This document shows, one piece after another, positions 29,108 to 39,412 of a DNA stretch of 64,000 nucleotides. The stretch is from Cupriavidus sp. UYMMa02A. GTDB taxonomy: Bacteria > Pseudomonadota > Gammaproteobacteria > Burkholderiales > Burkholderiaceae. The notes beneath the pieces are model-generated. The model was not told the origin of the DNA and did not search any database. It saw nothing but the letters and a program-made list of their open reading frames with translations. Every line of letters begins with the position of its first letter. The first letter of the stretch is position 1. The position numbers and the translations under genes are program-made. The stretch spans positions 1-64,000 of the forward strand of contig LRMT01000043.1 of the NCBI GenBank assembly GCA_001725945.1, given 5' to 3'.

Positions 29108-29773
29108 CTACAGCCCGCGCGCGTCGATTCTCGCCAACATCGATGTCAGGATTTTCTCGCGCTCGCGTTCGAAACCTAGGATCAGTTGCCCACGGTTCCG
29201 TTTCGACATGGCCGACACCAGCGCGTGCTCAAGGTGCGCGGTCCGTTGCTCGCCCGGCATCCTCACCTCCGAGGCCAGTGCCCGGTACCGATCGGTCAGC
29301 CTGATCAGGCGAATCGCCTCGCGCCGCAGAATCTTGTCCGGCGACAGGTCGAACAGCAGCGCGTAAAAGTCCTGGTACTCGTCGATCCACTCAGCGCGCT
29401 GGCCCGTGTCGAGGTAGCTGTCGAGCCGTTCCAGCATGGCCTTCAGCGCCTTCATTTGCGCGCTGTCCGGCCACTCGACCGTCTTGAGCAGTTCCCGCTC
29501 CAGCAGGAAGCGGTAGCGGTAGAGCTGCCGGGCCTCGTCGGTGGAAAGCGGTGCAACGAAGAAGCCACGATTGGGATCGTGTTCGATGATGCCTTCGGCC
29601 GCCAGCAGCTTGAGCGCCTCGCGCACCGGCACGCGGCTGATGCCGAAGCGGTCGGCCAGATCCGACTGGCGCAATTGCAGTCCGGGCGCGAGGGTGCCGC
29701 GATTGATCAGCTTGCGGACCTGCTGGGCGATCTGGGCCGGAAGATCGACGCCCTTGACTTCTTCAGTGTTCAT
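29108..29773 (-). CDS. GntR family regulator, FCD domain (paralogue 1)
   Basis: 221 residues, intact. The winged helix (LADRFGISRVPVREALKLLAAEGIIEHDPNRGFFV) is followed by an all-helical FCD effector domain. Two paralogues lie at 41304 and 56936, sharing nearly the whole DNA-recognition segment. It sits between the gentisate/ABC operon and the MFS/DoxX island and may control either. The effector is probably an aromatic acid or CoA-free intermediate; this is inferred from context. Confidence 0.9.
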   Translation of the reverse strand: MNTEEVKGVDLPAQIAQQVRKLINRGTLAPGLQLRQSDLADRFGISRVPVREALKLLAAEGIIEHDPNRGFFVAPLSTDEARQLYRYRFLLERELLKTVEWPDSAQMKALKAMLERLDSYLDTGQRAEWIDEYQDFYALLFDLSPDKILRREAIRLIRLTDRYRALASEVRMPGEQRTAHLEHALVSAMSKRNRGQLILGFEREREKILTSMLARIDARGL

Positions 29774-29809
29774 GTTCGGCAGCGAATGGACGGACGGGGA
29801 CGCCTGCGT

Positions 29810-31056
29810 TCACGACAGGTTCATGCGACTGTACACTGGTTGGACCTGCTCGCGCATGGACGCGATGTTCGTCATGTACAACGCCGATGCTAGCAGCAAC
29901 ACCACGCCGCAGGTCGTCAGCGCCGCCGGCGTGCCGACGTGCTCCGCCGTCCAGCCCCAGAACAGGGCGCCCACGGGCGAACGCCCAGGAACGCCACCAC
30001 GTACAGCGACGCGACCCTGCCGCGCAAGCCCTCGGGCGCCGCGAGCTGGATCAGCGTATTGACCGAAGCCGCCGCCAGCATCGTGCCCATGCCGACGAGG
30101 AACAGCATCGCGAATCCCATCCATACCACCGGCGCCAGGGCGAAACCGATGGTGGCGAGCGCAGCCATGACCGAGGCGAAGCCGATCGTCACCAGCAGCC
30201 AGCCAATGCCGCGGCGCATCGCAAGATAGAGCATCCCTGCCAGCGCACCCAAGCCCGCCGCGCCAAGCAGCATGCCCAGCGTGCGCGAGTCGCCGTGGAA
30301 TCGTTCGCGCACGAACCACGGCATCATGGCGGCATGCGTCTGAATGGTGAAGCTCATCGTCGCGAGCAGCCACAGGCTGTTGCGGCATGGCGTGAAACCG
30401 TGCGCATACCGCAGTCCGCCCGCGAACTGCCGGAGCCACGGCTCGGGTTCGGCCTTGCGCGGCGCACGTACCAGACGCATGGCGCGCAGCGCGGCGATGA
30501 TCGCGAAGCGCAGGATCGCGTTCGCCGCGAAGGCCCACACCTGGCCGAAAGCGGCGATGATGGCGCCGGCAATCGTCGGCCCGACGAACCGGGCGCCCGC
30601 CATCATGCTGGAATTGAGGGCGATTGCGTTGGGCAGGTCTTCCTTGCGCTCAACCATCTGCGACAGCAGCGACTGCCGCGCCGGCGAATCGAATGCGTTG
30701 ACGATACCGAGTACCAGATTCGCCAGCACGATATGCCAGGGCCGCAGAAGGCCGGTCGCCACGAGCGACAGCATCGTCACCGACTGCGCGCACGCCACGG
30801 CATTCGCCGCCATCAGTACGCGACGGGTATCGACACGGTCGAGCAGCGGCCCGGTCACCGGCGCCATCAGCAGAAAGGGAATCTGCAGCGCGAAGGCCGC
30901 CAGGCCGAGGACCAGCGTCGAACCGGAGAGCGCATAGGCCAGCCAGGACGTGGCGATCAACTGCTGCCAGTTGCCCACTTGCGCCGCACCCTGCCCCGCT
31001 ATGAACAGGCGGAAGCTGCGGGAGGAAAGCGCGCGGAGGCCGTGGGGTAACTGCAT
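29810..31056 (-). CDS. MFS transporter, EntS-like (frameshifted at 3' end)
   Basis: About 415 residues with twelve predicted helices. The DxxDRR-type loop LLDRVDTRRVLM and FDSPARQSLLSQMV are typical of the MFS_3/EntS group, usually exporters. One shift near 29965 displaces the last helix (LTTCGVVLLLASALYM), ending at 29810. The ATG at 31056 is preferred because it precedes the first conserved segment; an upstream start at 31107 would add a hydrophobic leader. Confidence 0.82.
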
Positions 31057-31138
31057 AAGGGATACCAAAAGAAAAAGAGCGACATCCAGTTTCCAGGCGC
31101 CGCCCAACTCTCGAGCACGAGAAGTCGAAAATCAGCGA

Positions 31139-31357
31139 TCAGGCACCGGCGTTGCCACGCTTCGCCACGCCGGAACGGCTGGCGCGTCTATCCTTGACGA
31201 ACATCACGATTACATAGAGCCATGCCGCCGCCAGCGCAAAGCAGTCGCGATAGCGCAGCGGACGATAATCCGCATAGCCCAGTCCGGTCGAGCCGATGCA
31301 CGCGGCGAGCGTGATGAGCAGACAAATACCGACAGCAATCCACATGGGTTTCTTCAT
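31139..31357 (-). CDS. Small two-helix membrane protein, module copy A
   Basis: 72 residues with two membrane segments, about 7-25 and 41-58, separated by a short loop with ADYRPLRYRD, and a basic tail. The loop motif and the layout recur in the proteins at 31994-32182 and more distantly at 33948-34121. Each copy follows a DoxX-like gene by less than 40 bp, so the two probably form one membrane complex. No known family name can be given. Confidence 0.75.
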   Translation of the reverse strand: MKKPMWIAVGICLLITLAACIGSTGLGYADYRPLRYRDCFALAAAWLYVIVMFVKDRRASRSGVAKRGNAGA

Positions 31358-31370
31358 CGCAGTCTCCGGT

Positions 31371-31868
31371 TCAGGCGTCGGCCTGCTGAATTCGGCCCCG
31401 CAGCGCACCTGCGCGTTCGCGCGCTCGCACCAGCGTTTTCCATCCGTCCCACAGCCATACCGGCTCGACCCTGGCCTGCAGGATCGTCGCGTAGTGCCCG
31501 CCATACGCCAACAGGAGCGAGACGTTCATCAACAGTTCCTGCGGGCCGGAAAACAACTGGCGCGGGGTGCCGACGATGAAGGTGTTCATCCAGAAGATAT
31601 TGAACGTAGTCGGCATCTCCAGCACCAGGGCCAGCAGCACGTTCCGGTTGGTCACGAGCAGGATCCCGCAGAAGCATTCGAGGAACTTGATGCCCTGGTA
31701 GATGTAGATGGCCTTCGCCGCATCCACATAAGCGCCGGCGGCGCCGGGTATCTCCGGAATGAAGCCGGTGGCGAGGTAGCGAACGCTCGAATAAATCAGG
31801 TTGGCGCCATAGTAGATCCGCAGCCAGGCAACCACGTACTTCCAGGGGGATTGCACATCCCTGTTCAT
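31371..31868 (-). CDS. DoxX-like membrane protein, module copy A
   Basis: 165 residues, about four membrane helices. It starts with SPWKYVVAWLRIYYG and carries the signature PRQLFSGPQELLMN...LLLAYGGHYA shared by all three copies. DoxX-family proteins are subunits of quinol or thiosulfate:quinone oxidoreductases, but these copies are longer and diverged at the N-terminus. It lies 13 bp upstream of its small partner. Role inferred only: an electron-transfer or respiratory accessory for the nearby oxygenases or dehydrogenase. Confidence 0.75.
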   Translation of the reverse strand: MNRDVQSPWKYVVAWLRIYYGANLIYSSVRYLATGFIPEIPGAAGAYVDAAKAIYIYQGIKFLECFCGILLVTNRNVLLALVLEMPTTFNIFWMNTFIVGTPRQLFSGPQELLMNVSLLLAYGGHYATILQARVEPVWLWDGWKTLVRARERAGALRGRIQQADA

Positions 31869-31993
31869 TTGATCTCTCCTCTGTATATTTATCGTTCACA
31901 GCCGAAATACTTCCCGTCCCTTCCCGGGCGCCGCCGGCAACTGCTGGTCCGGCCGGCGCCCAAGTCACGCCGGCGTCATACCGATGCGCCAAC

Positions 31994-32182
31994 TCACGAC
32001 TTGTCGCTGCGGCGATCTTTGATGAGCGTCACGATCAGGAAGATCCACGAGATCCCCAGCGCGAAATAGTCGAAATTCCGCAGCGGGCGATAGTCCGCAT
32101 AGCCCAGCCCTGTCGAGCCGATGCAGGCAGCCACCGACAAGAACACGCACATGGCCACGCCAATCCACATCTCTTTCTTCAT
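31994..32182 (-). CDS. Small two-helix membrane protein, module copy B
   Basis: 62 residues, the closest paralogue of 31139-31357: CIGSTGLGYADYRPLR is identical in both, and both helices align. It ends in a basic tail (IKDRRSDKS). It lies 37 bp downstream of DoxX-like copy B. Confidence 0.78.
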   Translation of the reverse strand: MKKEMWIGVAMCVFLSVAACIGSTGLGYADYRPLRNFDYFALGISWIFLIVTLIKDRRSDKS

Positions 32183-32219
32183 TGCAGTCTCCGGTTCAGG
32201 CTTTCGTTCATGCTTTCGT

Positions 32220-32716
32220 TCAGGCTTCGATCTGTTGGACCGAGGTAGGTGCGGCCTCGCCGCGTTCGCGCGCGCTTGCCACCTTCTTCAGTCCGTCCCA
32301 CAGCCACATCGGCTCGACCTTCGCCTGCAGGACCGACACGTAATACCCACCGTAGGCAAGCAGCAGGCGCCGTTCATGAACAACTCCTGCGGGCCCGTGA
32401 AAAGCTGGCGCGGCGTGGCAACGATGAAGGTGTTCAGCCAGAAGATGTTGACCGTGGCCGGCATCTCCAGTATCAGCGCCAGCAGCACGCCGCGGTTGGT
32501 CAGCAGCATCAGGCCGAGCACGCATTCCATGTACTTGATGATCTGGTAGATGTAGATGTCGGACGCCGCCGCCACGTAGGCGCCGCCGATACCGGGAATC
32601 TCCGGCACATACGAGGTCAGGATGAAGCGGCTGCCCGAGTAAAACAGGTGGGCACCGAAATAGATACGAAGCCAGAGGATGGCGTACTTCCAAGGTGATT
32701 GATTGGCCCTGCTCAT
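32220..32716 (-). CDS. DoxX-like membrane protein, module copy B (frameshifted)
   Basis: About 165 residues. It starts SPWKYAILWLRIYFG and carries PRQLFTGPQELFMN, then continues one frame over as LLLAYGGYYVSVLQAKVEPMWLWDG. The shift at about 32366 is a missing C in a GCCC run when compared with copies A and C, which points to a sequencing error. Otherwise it is colinear with copy A over its whole length. Confidence 0.78.
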
Positions 32717-32767
32717 GTCGTGTCTCCTGCGTCTAGGAATTGAAAGCCTTGCGGGGTCGGGGGCGCC

Positions 32768-33940
32768 CTACAAGTTGACCACCCGCGCCGGTCGGCCCTC
32801 GGTGCGAATCTGGGCGAGGAGTGCCTCGTTCAGTTCCGTGCCAAGGCCCGGACCGTCGCCGGGGGATACGTGGCCGCGATGGAAGCGCGCGCCTTGCAGG
32901 GCGAGGTCGGCGCCCTGCGGAATGTCTTCGCTGTTCCAGACGCCGTGCACGGCCAGCGGCCCGGTGCTCTCGCTGATGAACTGGCACGCCCACTGGTTCG
33001 CCACCCACAAGTGCGCGGTCGGACAGGCTTCCACGCCCGAGCCGATCAGTGTGCTGCACATCACCGGCAGGTCGAGCATCTGCGCCACGGCGAGGAAGCG
33101 CTGGGCCTTGAGCAGCCCGCCGACTTTCTGCACCTTCAGGATCACGCCGTCGGCGCGCGCGCCGCTCGGCGATCTCCTTCAGGTGGTGCAACTCCTGCGC
33201 GGCCTCGTCGGCGTACAGCGGCGTTTCGATGCGCTGGCGCAGGCGCGCCATGCCTTCGATATCCCAATGCGGCAGAGGCTGCTCGACGAAATCGAGACGA
33301 TGCGCGTCGAGCCGGCGGATCGTGCGCAGCGCCTGTTCGTAGTTCCACGAGCCGTTGGCGTCGAGACAGATGCGCGCGCCATCGCCGAGCGCCTCGCGCA
33401 CGGCGGCGGCCGTCGCCACGTCGTTGTCGAACGTGCCGCGCCCCACCTTCAGCTTGACGCGACGAACCCGGCTTCGCGCGCCGCCAGCGCGGCTTCGGCG
33501 ACCTTCGCCGGCTCGCCCGCCGACAGCACCCAGCCCAGCGGCGCCGATTCGCGCGTGCGCCCACCGAGCAACTGGTAGACCGGCACGCCGAGCGCCTTGC
33601 CCTTCAGGTCGTGCAGCGCGCAGTCCACCAGCGCCTTGGCCTGGTTGTTGTCGCGCGCCAGCGTGTCCATCGCGCCGACGATCTTCTCGATATTGCGCGG
33701 GTCCTCGCCGAGGAGGATGCGCGGTGCGAAGATGTCGCAGATCATGGCGACCATCGATGCCTGGCTTTCGCCGCGATACCACGAAGACGTGTCGCCCGAC
33801 TCGGCGATGCCCACCAGCCCGATATCGGTATGCAGCCGCAGCAGCAGCGTATCGAGCTTGGTGATGGTGACGTTCGGCAATCGCAGCGGCTTCTTCAGCG
33901 GCATGGATACCGGGATGCATTCGACTTTCGTGATTTTCAT
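32768..33940 (-). CDS. Enolase-superfamily enzyme, muconate cycloisomerase/mandelate racemase type (frameshifted)
   Basis: N-terminal capping domain (MKITKVECIPVSMPLKKPLRLPN) from the ATG at 33940, then a TIM barrel with the KxK-type VKLKVGRGTFDND, metal ligands in ARICLDANGSW and DFVEQPLP, and the late base motif GVILKVQKVGGL. Shifts near 33470 and 33155 divide it. About 390 residues. MLE-group members cycloisomerise muconates or epimerise dipeptides; in this island a carboxylated muconate or lactone is the likely substrate. Confidence 0.85.
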
Positions 33941-33947
33941 GGCAGCA

Positions 33948-34121
33948 TCACTTCCTTCTGGCGTCACGGAGCAGCGCAACCACGGCAACCACGCCCGCGG
34001 CCAGCGGCGGGCCGTAGTCGTAGATCCGCAGTGGTCTTGCGCCGAAGCTGGTAGAGGCAGCCATGACGATGAGTATCGTCGCCACGATCACTGCCACAAC
34101 AAAGACTAGATCCCTGATCAC
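33948..34121 (-). CDS. Small two-helix membrane protein, module copy C
   Basis: 57 residues from a GTG at 34121 with a strong GGAGGAG site 8 bases upstream, which decides the start. Two hydrophobic segments flank a loop with ARPLRIYDYG, matching the RPLR...DY loop of copies A and B. It ends in a basic tail (LRDARRK). It is encoded 93 bp after DoxX-like copy C and 7 bp before the enolase-superfamily gene. Confidence 0.65.
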   Translation of the reverse strand: MIRDLVFVVAVIVATILIVMAASTSFGARPLRIYDYGPPLAAGVVAVVALLRDARRK

Positions 34122-34214
34122 GTTTATCTCCTCCCGCCAGACCGGCGCTGCATGGCCAATCGGGCGGCTTTCATGAATCGAAGCGTTGACGACATGCCGT
34201 CCTGCCTGCCGCAT

Positions 34215-34682
34215 TTATCCTCTCGTTTCAGCGCGTGACGGGTGCGACAACCCGTCCCAAAACCAGAACGGCCTTGTCTTGATGCGGCAGAAATTCGCGT
34301 AGTACCCACCGTAGGCGAGCAACAGGGCGCCGTTGAGAAGCAGCTCCTGGATCCCGGTGAACAACTGCCGGGGCGCCGGGGAAATGAAAAGATTCAAGTA
34401 GATGATCGTGACGCTTACGCCGGCCATCACGATCAGCGCGAGCGGCACTGCCAGATTGAAAAGCAACATCGTCCCCAGCACGACCTCGAGGTACTTGATT
34501 ACCTGGTAAAAGCCGATATCCGCCATGGCATGAAGATACGGCCCCACCCGCCCGGCATGACTGAAATCCGGAACGAAGTTGAAGATGACGAAATTCAGCC
34601 CGGAAGCCAGATAGTGAATGGCGAAGTACAACCTGAGCCACAGGACCAGATACTTCCAGGGCGATTCTTCAGCGGCATGCAT
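34215..34682 (-). CDS. DoxX-like membrane protein, module copy C
   Basis: 155 residues, intact: SPWKYLVLWLRLYFAIHYLASG at the start and PRQLFTGIQELLLNGALLLAYGGYYA near the end. It is the most diverged of the three copies in the middle but keeps both signatures. It shows that the frame break in copy B is not conserved. Confidence 0.78.
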   Translation of the reverse strand: MHAAEESPWKYLVLWLRLYFAIHYLASGLNFVIFNFVPDFSHAGRVGPYLHAMADIGFYQVIKYLEVVLGTMLLFNLAVPLALIVMAGVSVTIIYLNLFISPAPRQLFTGIQELLLNGALLLAYGGYYANFCRIKTRPFWFWDGLSHPSRAETRG

Positions 34683-34751
34683 TGGCAGTTTCCTTTATCC
34701 GCGGTCGGACAAAAATGGAGGCGTGGGCGTGGCGCGGCACGAGGCGGTGGA

Positions 34752-36112
34752 TCAGGAGGCGCGAAGCGGACTTGTTGCCCGGAGCGCTCGCGAGACGCGC
34801 ACCAGCAGGCACACGGCTATGCCGACCGAGAGCACGTAACACGCCACAAACGCATGGCCGAGCGCGTTGGGGCCATCGAAGAACAGCCGCGCCACCAGCG
34901 CGCAGACAGTGGGGCCCAGCGCCAGACCGAGTAGGTTGGTGATGAGGTAATACAGCGCCGTCAGCTTGCCCATCATGTTGCCCGGTGTGAAATTGGCCAT
35001 GGTCGCGCCGCCGGCCACCGCAAAGATCACGAAGAAGAACGTCTGCGCGCCGTAGGCAATAGCGCCGAGCTGCGCGCTATGGATCAGCGGGAAGCAGGCG
35101 GTGATGAGCGCCGCCACGGCGGTCGAGCCGATTGCGACGCGCACCGGTGCGTCGGCCCAGCGCTTCTGCAATTGTCGCAACGCTGCCGAAAAACAGTAGG
35201 CCAAGGGGCGAAGCCACCACGCTGATCGCGCCGAGCGTCTTGCCGATCTCCGGACGGGCGATACCCATTGAGCGGTTGATGATCTCGGGCAGCCACGCCA
35301 ACTGGCTGCCGATGCGATGCCGTAGAGGCAGATGGCGATCCACAGCGGCGCATAGACGGCACGGTGCTGCCATGCGAAGCGCAGCGCGTCCGGATAGGTG
35401 ACGCGATCCGCTTGCGCGATCGCGTCGCGTCGCGGCGGCTCGCGCAGCAGCAGCATCAAGGCGCGAGCGGCACGCCCAGGAGCCCCGGTACGATCAGGAC
35501 GAATTGCCACGGCTTCAGGCTACCCAGCAGCGGCACGCCCGCCAGCTTGCCGCTCGCCGCGAACGTCAGCAGGAAGCTGCCAAGCACCAGCGCCAGCCCG
35601 CTGCCCAGCAGCGGCCCGATGTTGTAGATGCCGAACGCGAGCCCGCGCCGCTCCGGCGGAAAGGCGTCGCGGATCATCGACGACGCCGCCGGCGGCAGCA
35701 TCGCCTCGCCGACGCCCAGTCCGATGCGGGCGAGGAACAGGTGCCAGTACGTATTGCTCATTCCGCACAGCATCTGCACGCCGGACCACATCAGGATGGC
35801 GCCGCTCAGCAGGTACTTGCGCCGGTACAGGTCAACCAGATAGCCGGCCGGAATGCCGAGCACGCTGTACAGCAGCATGAACGACAGGCCGAGCAGCCAG
35901 CTCACCTCCAGGTCGGTAGCGCCGAGATCCTGCTTGATGGGTCCGACCACCAGCGAAATCGCGCCCCGGTCGATGAAGGACACGATATAGACGAGCGTGA
36001 GCACGAACAGCACGGCCCAGCCGCCAGGGGCCACCGCCGTTTTGACCGGCGCCGGCGCGGCCGCCGCTGATCTGCGGGGCGGCGACTGGATTGTGGTGGG
36101 GCTTTCCAACAT
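34752..36112 (-). CDS. MFS transporter, ACS-like family (frameshifted)
   Basis: Twelve-helix secondary carrier. The N-terminal half is intact (VYIVSFIDRGAISLVVGPIK, VDLYRRKYLLSGA, GVGEAMLPPAASSMI). The C-terminal half is spread over two frames, with changes near 35460, 35310 and 35160, and ends in CLLVRVSRALRATSP. About 450 residues. FIDR and GVGEA motifs are common in organic-acid importers of this group (hexuronate or aromatic acid carriers). Start at the ATG at 36112, after GGAGAC. Confidence 0.83.
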
Positions 36113-36167
36113 GGTTGTCTCCGGTTTGCGGTTCTCTCGAACTCTCGTTGTGCAGGCGGCAGTGGTG

Positions 36168-37738
36168 TCAGCGGTCCCAGGCGGCTTCTTCCAGCGCCGC
36201 GCGGGCGGCGCTGCGGCCCGACACGATGAACTCGGCGATATCGCCCATCGAGTTGTAGTACGGGCCCCACAGCGATCCGCATTCGCCGATGGCGTACAGG
36301 CGCGGGATGGGGGCGCCGCGCTGGTCAAGCACGCGCTGTTTCGCGTCGTGGCGCGGGCCACCGTGCGTATTCAGGAACGTCGGCAACATCGGGCCGATGG
36401 CGTAGTACGGGCCCTTGTCGAGCGGCACGAGGAAGTTCTTGCGGCCGAAGTCGGTGTCTTCGCCGGCCTCGCACTGCGCGTTGTAGCGCGCCACGGTCGC
36501 TTTCAGCGCGTCGGGGTCGAGGTGACCCGCGGGCCATGCGCCGGCCTCGGTGTCCCAGCGGCACTTCAGCGCGAGTTCCTCCAGCGTGTCGGCCTGGATG
36601 ATCCAGCCCTTGTCGAGTTCGGCGAGGTTGTCGGCGCTCCACGGCGGGGTGCGCGAGTTCAGCGTCGTCATCGCGGCGCCGCCCGCGCGGACCTTCTCGT
36701 CGAAGATGTGGAAGGCGGGCACATTGACGAACTCGGGCACGTCGGGGTCAGTGGCGAGCCACGTGGCGCGATTGCCGAGGCCGTGGCGGACGTCGGCGGT
36801 GTCCGTGGTTTCGTTGTGGAAGCGGGCCGCGTGGCGGTTCACCCAGATCAGGCTCCCGCCGTCCTTGAACGCCCCAGAGTTGTAGCCGAAGCCGGCTACC
36901 TTGTTGAGGTCGTACGTCACGTACACGCGACCGCCGTCCACCTTGATGCCCCAGTTCAGCGGCCCCGCTACGGCATTCATGTGCCAGAGCTGCGCGCCGA
37001 CCTCCTGCGCCATGCGGATGCCGTCGCCGGTCAGGTTCGGGCTGCCAAGGAAATGGATGGGGCATGGCGTCAGGTACTGCCGGCACATCTGTTCGTCGAA
37101 CTCGAAGCCGCCACTGGCGAGCACGGTCGCCTTGCGTGCCTTGACGGCGATGGTGCGGCCGTCGGCGGTGCGAGCAAGCACGCCGAGGATGGCGCGCGAC
37201 ACCGGATCCTGCACGAGCTGCGTCACCGCCGTATTGCATTGAACGCGTGCGCCGTGCTTCTCGGCCACCGCGGCGATGGCGTTGTACAGCCCTGCCCCGC
37301 CGGGCGCGGCCACCACGCTCATGCCGTGGATGCTGGTCGCGCCGGGCGCGCCCGGAAACTCGGGGAAGAATCCCGCCGCGCTGAAGGGCCTGGGGTTGTC
37401 CTTCAGCGGCAGCTCCAGCTTGTGCTGGAAGGCTGGGATGTCCTTCAGGCCTGCGACAAAGTTGCGCAGGACAGGCTCGTCGGTCTGGCCGGCGCACAGC
37501 CAGTTCATGTACTCAAACGTGGCGGCCTCGTCGGTCGAGGTCATGATGAGCCGCCCGCGACGCAAACCGAATTGCCGCCGCCGCGATCGCCCTTTTCCAG
37601 CACCAGTACCTCGGCGCCGGCCTCGGCTGCTGCAAAGGCGAACGTTGCGCCCGCGCCGCCGTAGCCGACCACCACCATGTCGGCCTCGTCGTCCCACGCC
37701 GGCGGCGACCAGTTCACTGCATGCGTCTTCTGTTCCAT
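36168..37738 (-). CDS. FAD-dependent dehydrogenase, 3-ketosteroid/fumarate reductase-like (frameshifted)
   Basis: Flavoprotein of the FAD_binding_2 family. MVVVGYGGAGATFAFAAAEAG near the N-terminus binds FAD and lies one frame away from the rest (shift near 37555). The body shows TVLASGGFEFDE, and the C-terminal IPRLYAIGECGSLWGPYYNSMGDIAEFIVSGR completes the FAD site. About 522 residues. Such enzymes desaturate or reduce ring or enoate compounds. Located between the MFS carrier and a Rieske oxygenase, it may act on the same substrate. Confidence 0.87.
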
Positions 37739-37772
37739 CGTCTTATCTCGAAATCCTATCGGTCGCAACGAT

Positions 37773-38821
37773 TCAGGCCGGCTCGGCAACCGGCTTCTCA
37801 TCGGCCAGCAGACGGGCGTAGATCTCGTTGTAACGGACGACCGGCTGGTCCATCGGAAGCAGCACAAACTTGCGGCCGGGCGAACGGTGGATCATGTCCT
37901 GCTGCGCTCGATGATCCGCTTGTCTTCCTGGAAGGCGGCGTCGGCGATGCCGAAGCAATGCTGCTTCAGGTCGGCGGCGGCGGCCCATGGCCCGAAGTTG
38001 AAGAAGAAGCGCGACTTGTTCTTGCTGATAGGCGTGATCATCTGGCAAGTGCAGCGCTTGAAGATCGGCGTTTCGGTTACGTCGCCGCCCTCGCTGCGCT
38101 CGCGCACGCCCGGCTCGTAGGAAGTGATGGTCAGGATAAACACGCCCGGCACCAGGAACTGGCTGACGACGCGGTCGTCGCAAGGGCGCGCGCCGAAGTA
38201 TGGATTGGACTGGCGGCCCAACTGCCAGCGGTCGGCCAGCACGCCGCGCTCCAGTTGCGTGACGCCGCGCTTCGTTTCACTTTCCTTCATCATCTTCAGC
38301 GCAACGGGATCGCTGGCACCGAAGGTGGCCTCGTGCACGAATGGCGCGTGCGAGAGGTCGAGCAGGTTGTCGGAGATCAGCTCGGCATTCACGTCCATGT
38401 CGAAGGTCGAGCATTCCATCGCCCATTCGGCGTTGTCCGGCCCAATGATAGGCGGCACCAGCGCCTCGTCCGCCTTCTCCGCCTCGCCCATCCAGACCCA
38501 TGCCGCGCCGTGCTTCTCCACGATCGGGTATGCCCTCACGCACACGCGCGGCGAGATGCGGTCCTGGCCCGGCACTTCCGTGCAACGCCCGTCCGCGGCG
38601 AACTTCAGGCCGTGGTACATGCAGCGCAGTTCGTCGCCCTCCTTGCGGCCGACCGACAGTGGCGCGAGGCGGTGGCAGCAGCGGTCTTCCAGCGCGGCCA
38701 GACTTCCGTCGGTCTTGCGATAGATGGCCAGCGGCTCGTCCATCACGGTAAAGGGCACGATGGCGTCCGCGTTAAAGTCCGTGGACCATCCGACCATGTA
38801 CCAGCAATTGCGAAGGAACAT
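37773..38821 (-). CDS. Rieske non-heme iron oxygenase, vanillate demethylase-like alpha subunit (frameshifted)
   Basis: About 350 residues. The Rieske cluster ligands are Cys48, His50, Cys67 and His70 (DRCCHR, RCMYHG). The mononuclear iron motif is in DNLLDLSHAPFVH (D-x2-H-x4-H). Sequence and size match the VanA/toluenesulfonate methyl-monooxygenase group, which demethylates methoxybenzoates. One shift near 37903 precedes the last 45 residues. The reductase partner is probably 49220-50181, the only one in the window. Confidence 0.9.
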
Positions 38822-38872
38822 TTCTTTACTCCAGGTTGTGTTTTGAGGATCGGCTACCGTGATGCGCGCGGG

Positions 38873-39412
38873 TCACGCACTTCGTTGTTCTTCGGAGCAA
38901 GAAGTGAAGACAGCAGCCGGCAGGCGCTTGATGTCTTCGAGACGCCCCGGCGATGTCCGGCACGCCAGCATCGGCAAGTAATAGCGCAGGTACGCCAGAA
39001 TCAGGATGACGTTCAGATACAGGCACCACACGCTCATGGACGTGCTGAGCAGCATTCCGAACCGCAGATTAAGGACAATGGCATTGAAGAAGACCATGAA
39101 CGAGATCGGCAACGTCATCGCCAGCGCGAAGGGGACGAACAGGTCAAGCAGCAGGAGCAAACCCGCTATCAGTTCGCAAGCCTTGACGATGTCGAACACA
39201 CCGGTCTCGATCAGAGTGACCAGCATCGCATTCGAAGCCGGCAGGGTGCCAAGTGGCTGAGGGAAGATGGGCGGGAACCCAAAGTTCGTCAGCCAATGGC
39301 TCAGGCCGCTGTTGATCATCCAGGCGCCGAGGACGAGCCGCATCAGGGTGATAGCTAGACGACCTGCGATGGCAGCGTCCAGCCTCCTTTTCGCAAGGGG
39401 CGGTGTATTCAT
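38873..39412 (-). CDS. DoxX-like membrane protein, divergent fourth member
   Basis: 179 residues with four or five hydrophobic helices (MRLVLGAWMINSGLSHWL, GVFDIVKACELIAGLLLLLD, LILAYLRYYL). It follows the DoxX layout, but the PRQLFTG signature of copies A-C is absent. It lies 51 bp upstream of the Rieske oxygenase gene and 3' of a membrane-anchored SnoaL-like gene. A role in electron supply to the oxygenase is possible but unproven. Confidence 0.7.
   Translation of the reverse strand: MNTPPLAKRRLDAAIAGRLAITLMRLVLGAWMINSGLSHWLTNFGFPPIFPQPLGTLPASNAMLVTLIETGVFDIVKACELIAGLLLLLDLFVPFALAMTLPISFMVFFNAIVLNLRFGMLLSTSMSVWCLYLNVILILAYLRYYLPMLACRTSPGRLEDIKRLPAAVFTSCSEEQRSA

Noticed and set aside
29887..31050. 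A 387-codon plus-strand frame with His/Arg-rich sequence
   Set aside because: Composition is the mirror of the membrane helices of the MFS gene on the other strand; no domain is seen.
35997..37664. A 555-codon open frame on the plus strand
   Set aside because: It lies antisense to the FAD dehydrogenase and MFS genes, which have clear motifs. Long antisense frames are expected in GC-rich coding DNA.
37721..39358. A 545-codon open frame on the plus strand
   Set aside because: It is antisense to the Rieske oxygenase gene, whose iron and cluster ligands are all visible on the minus strand.
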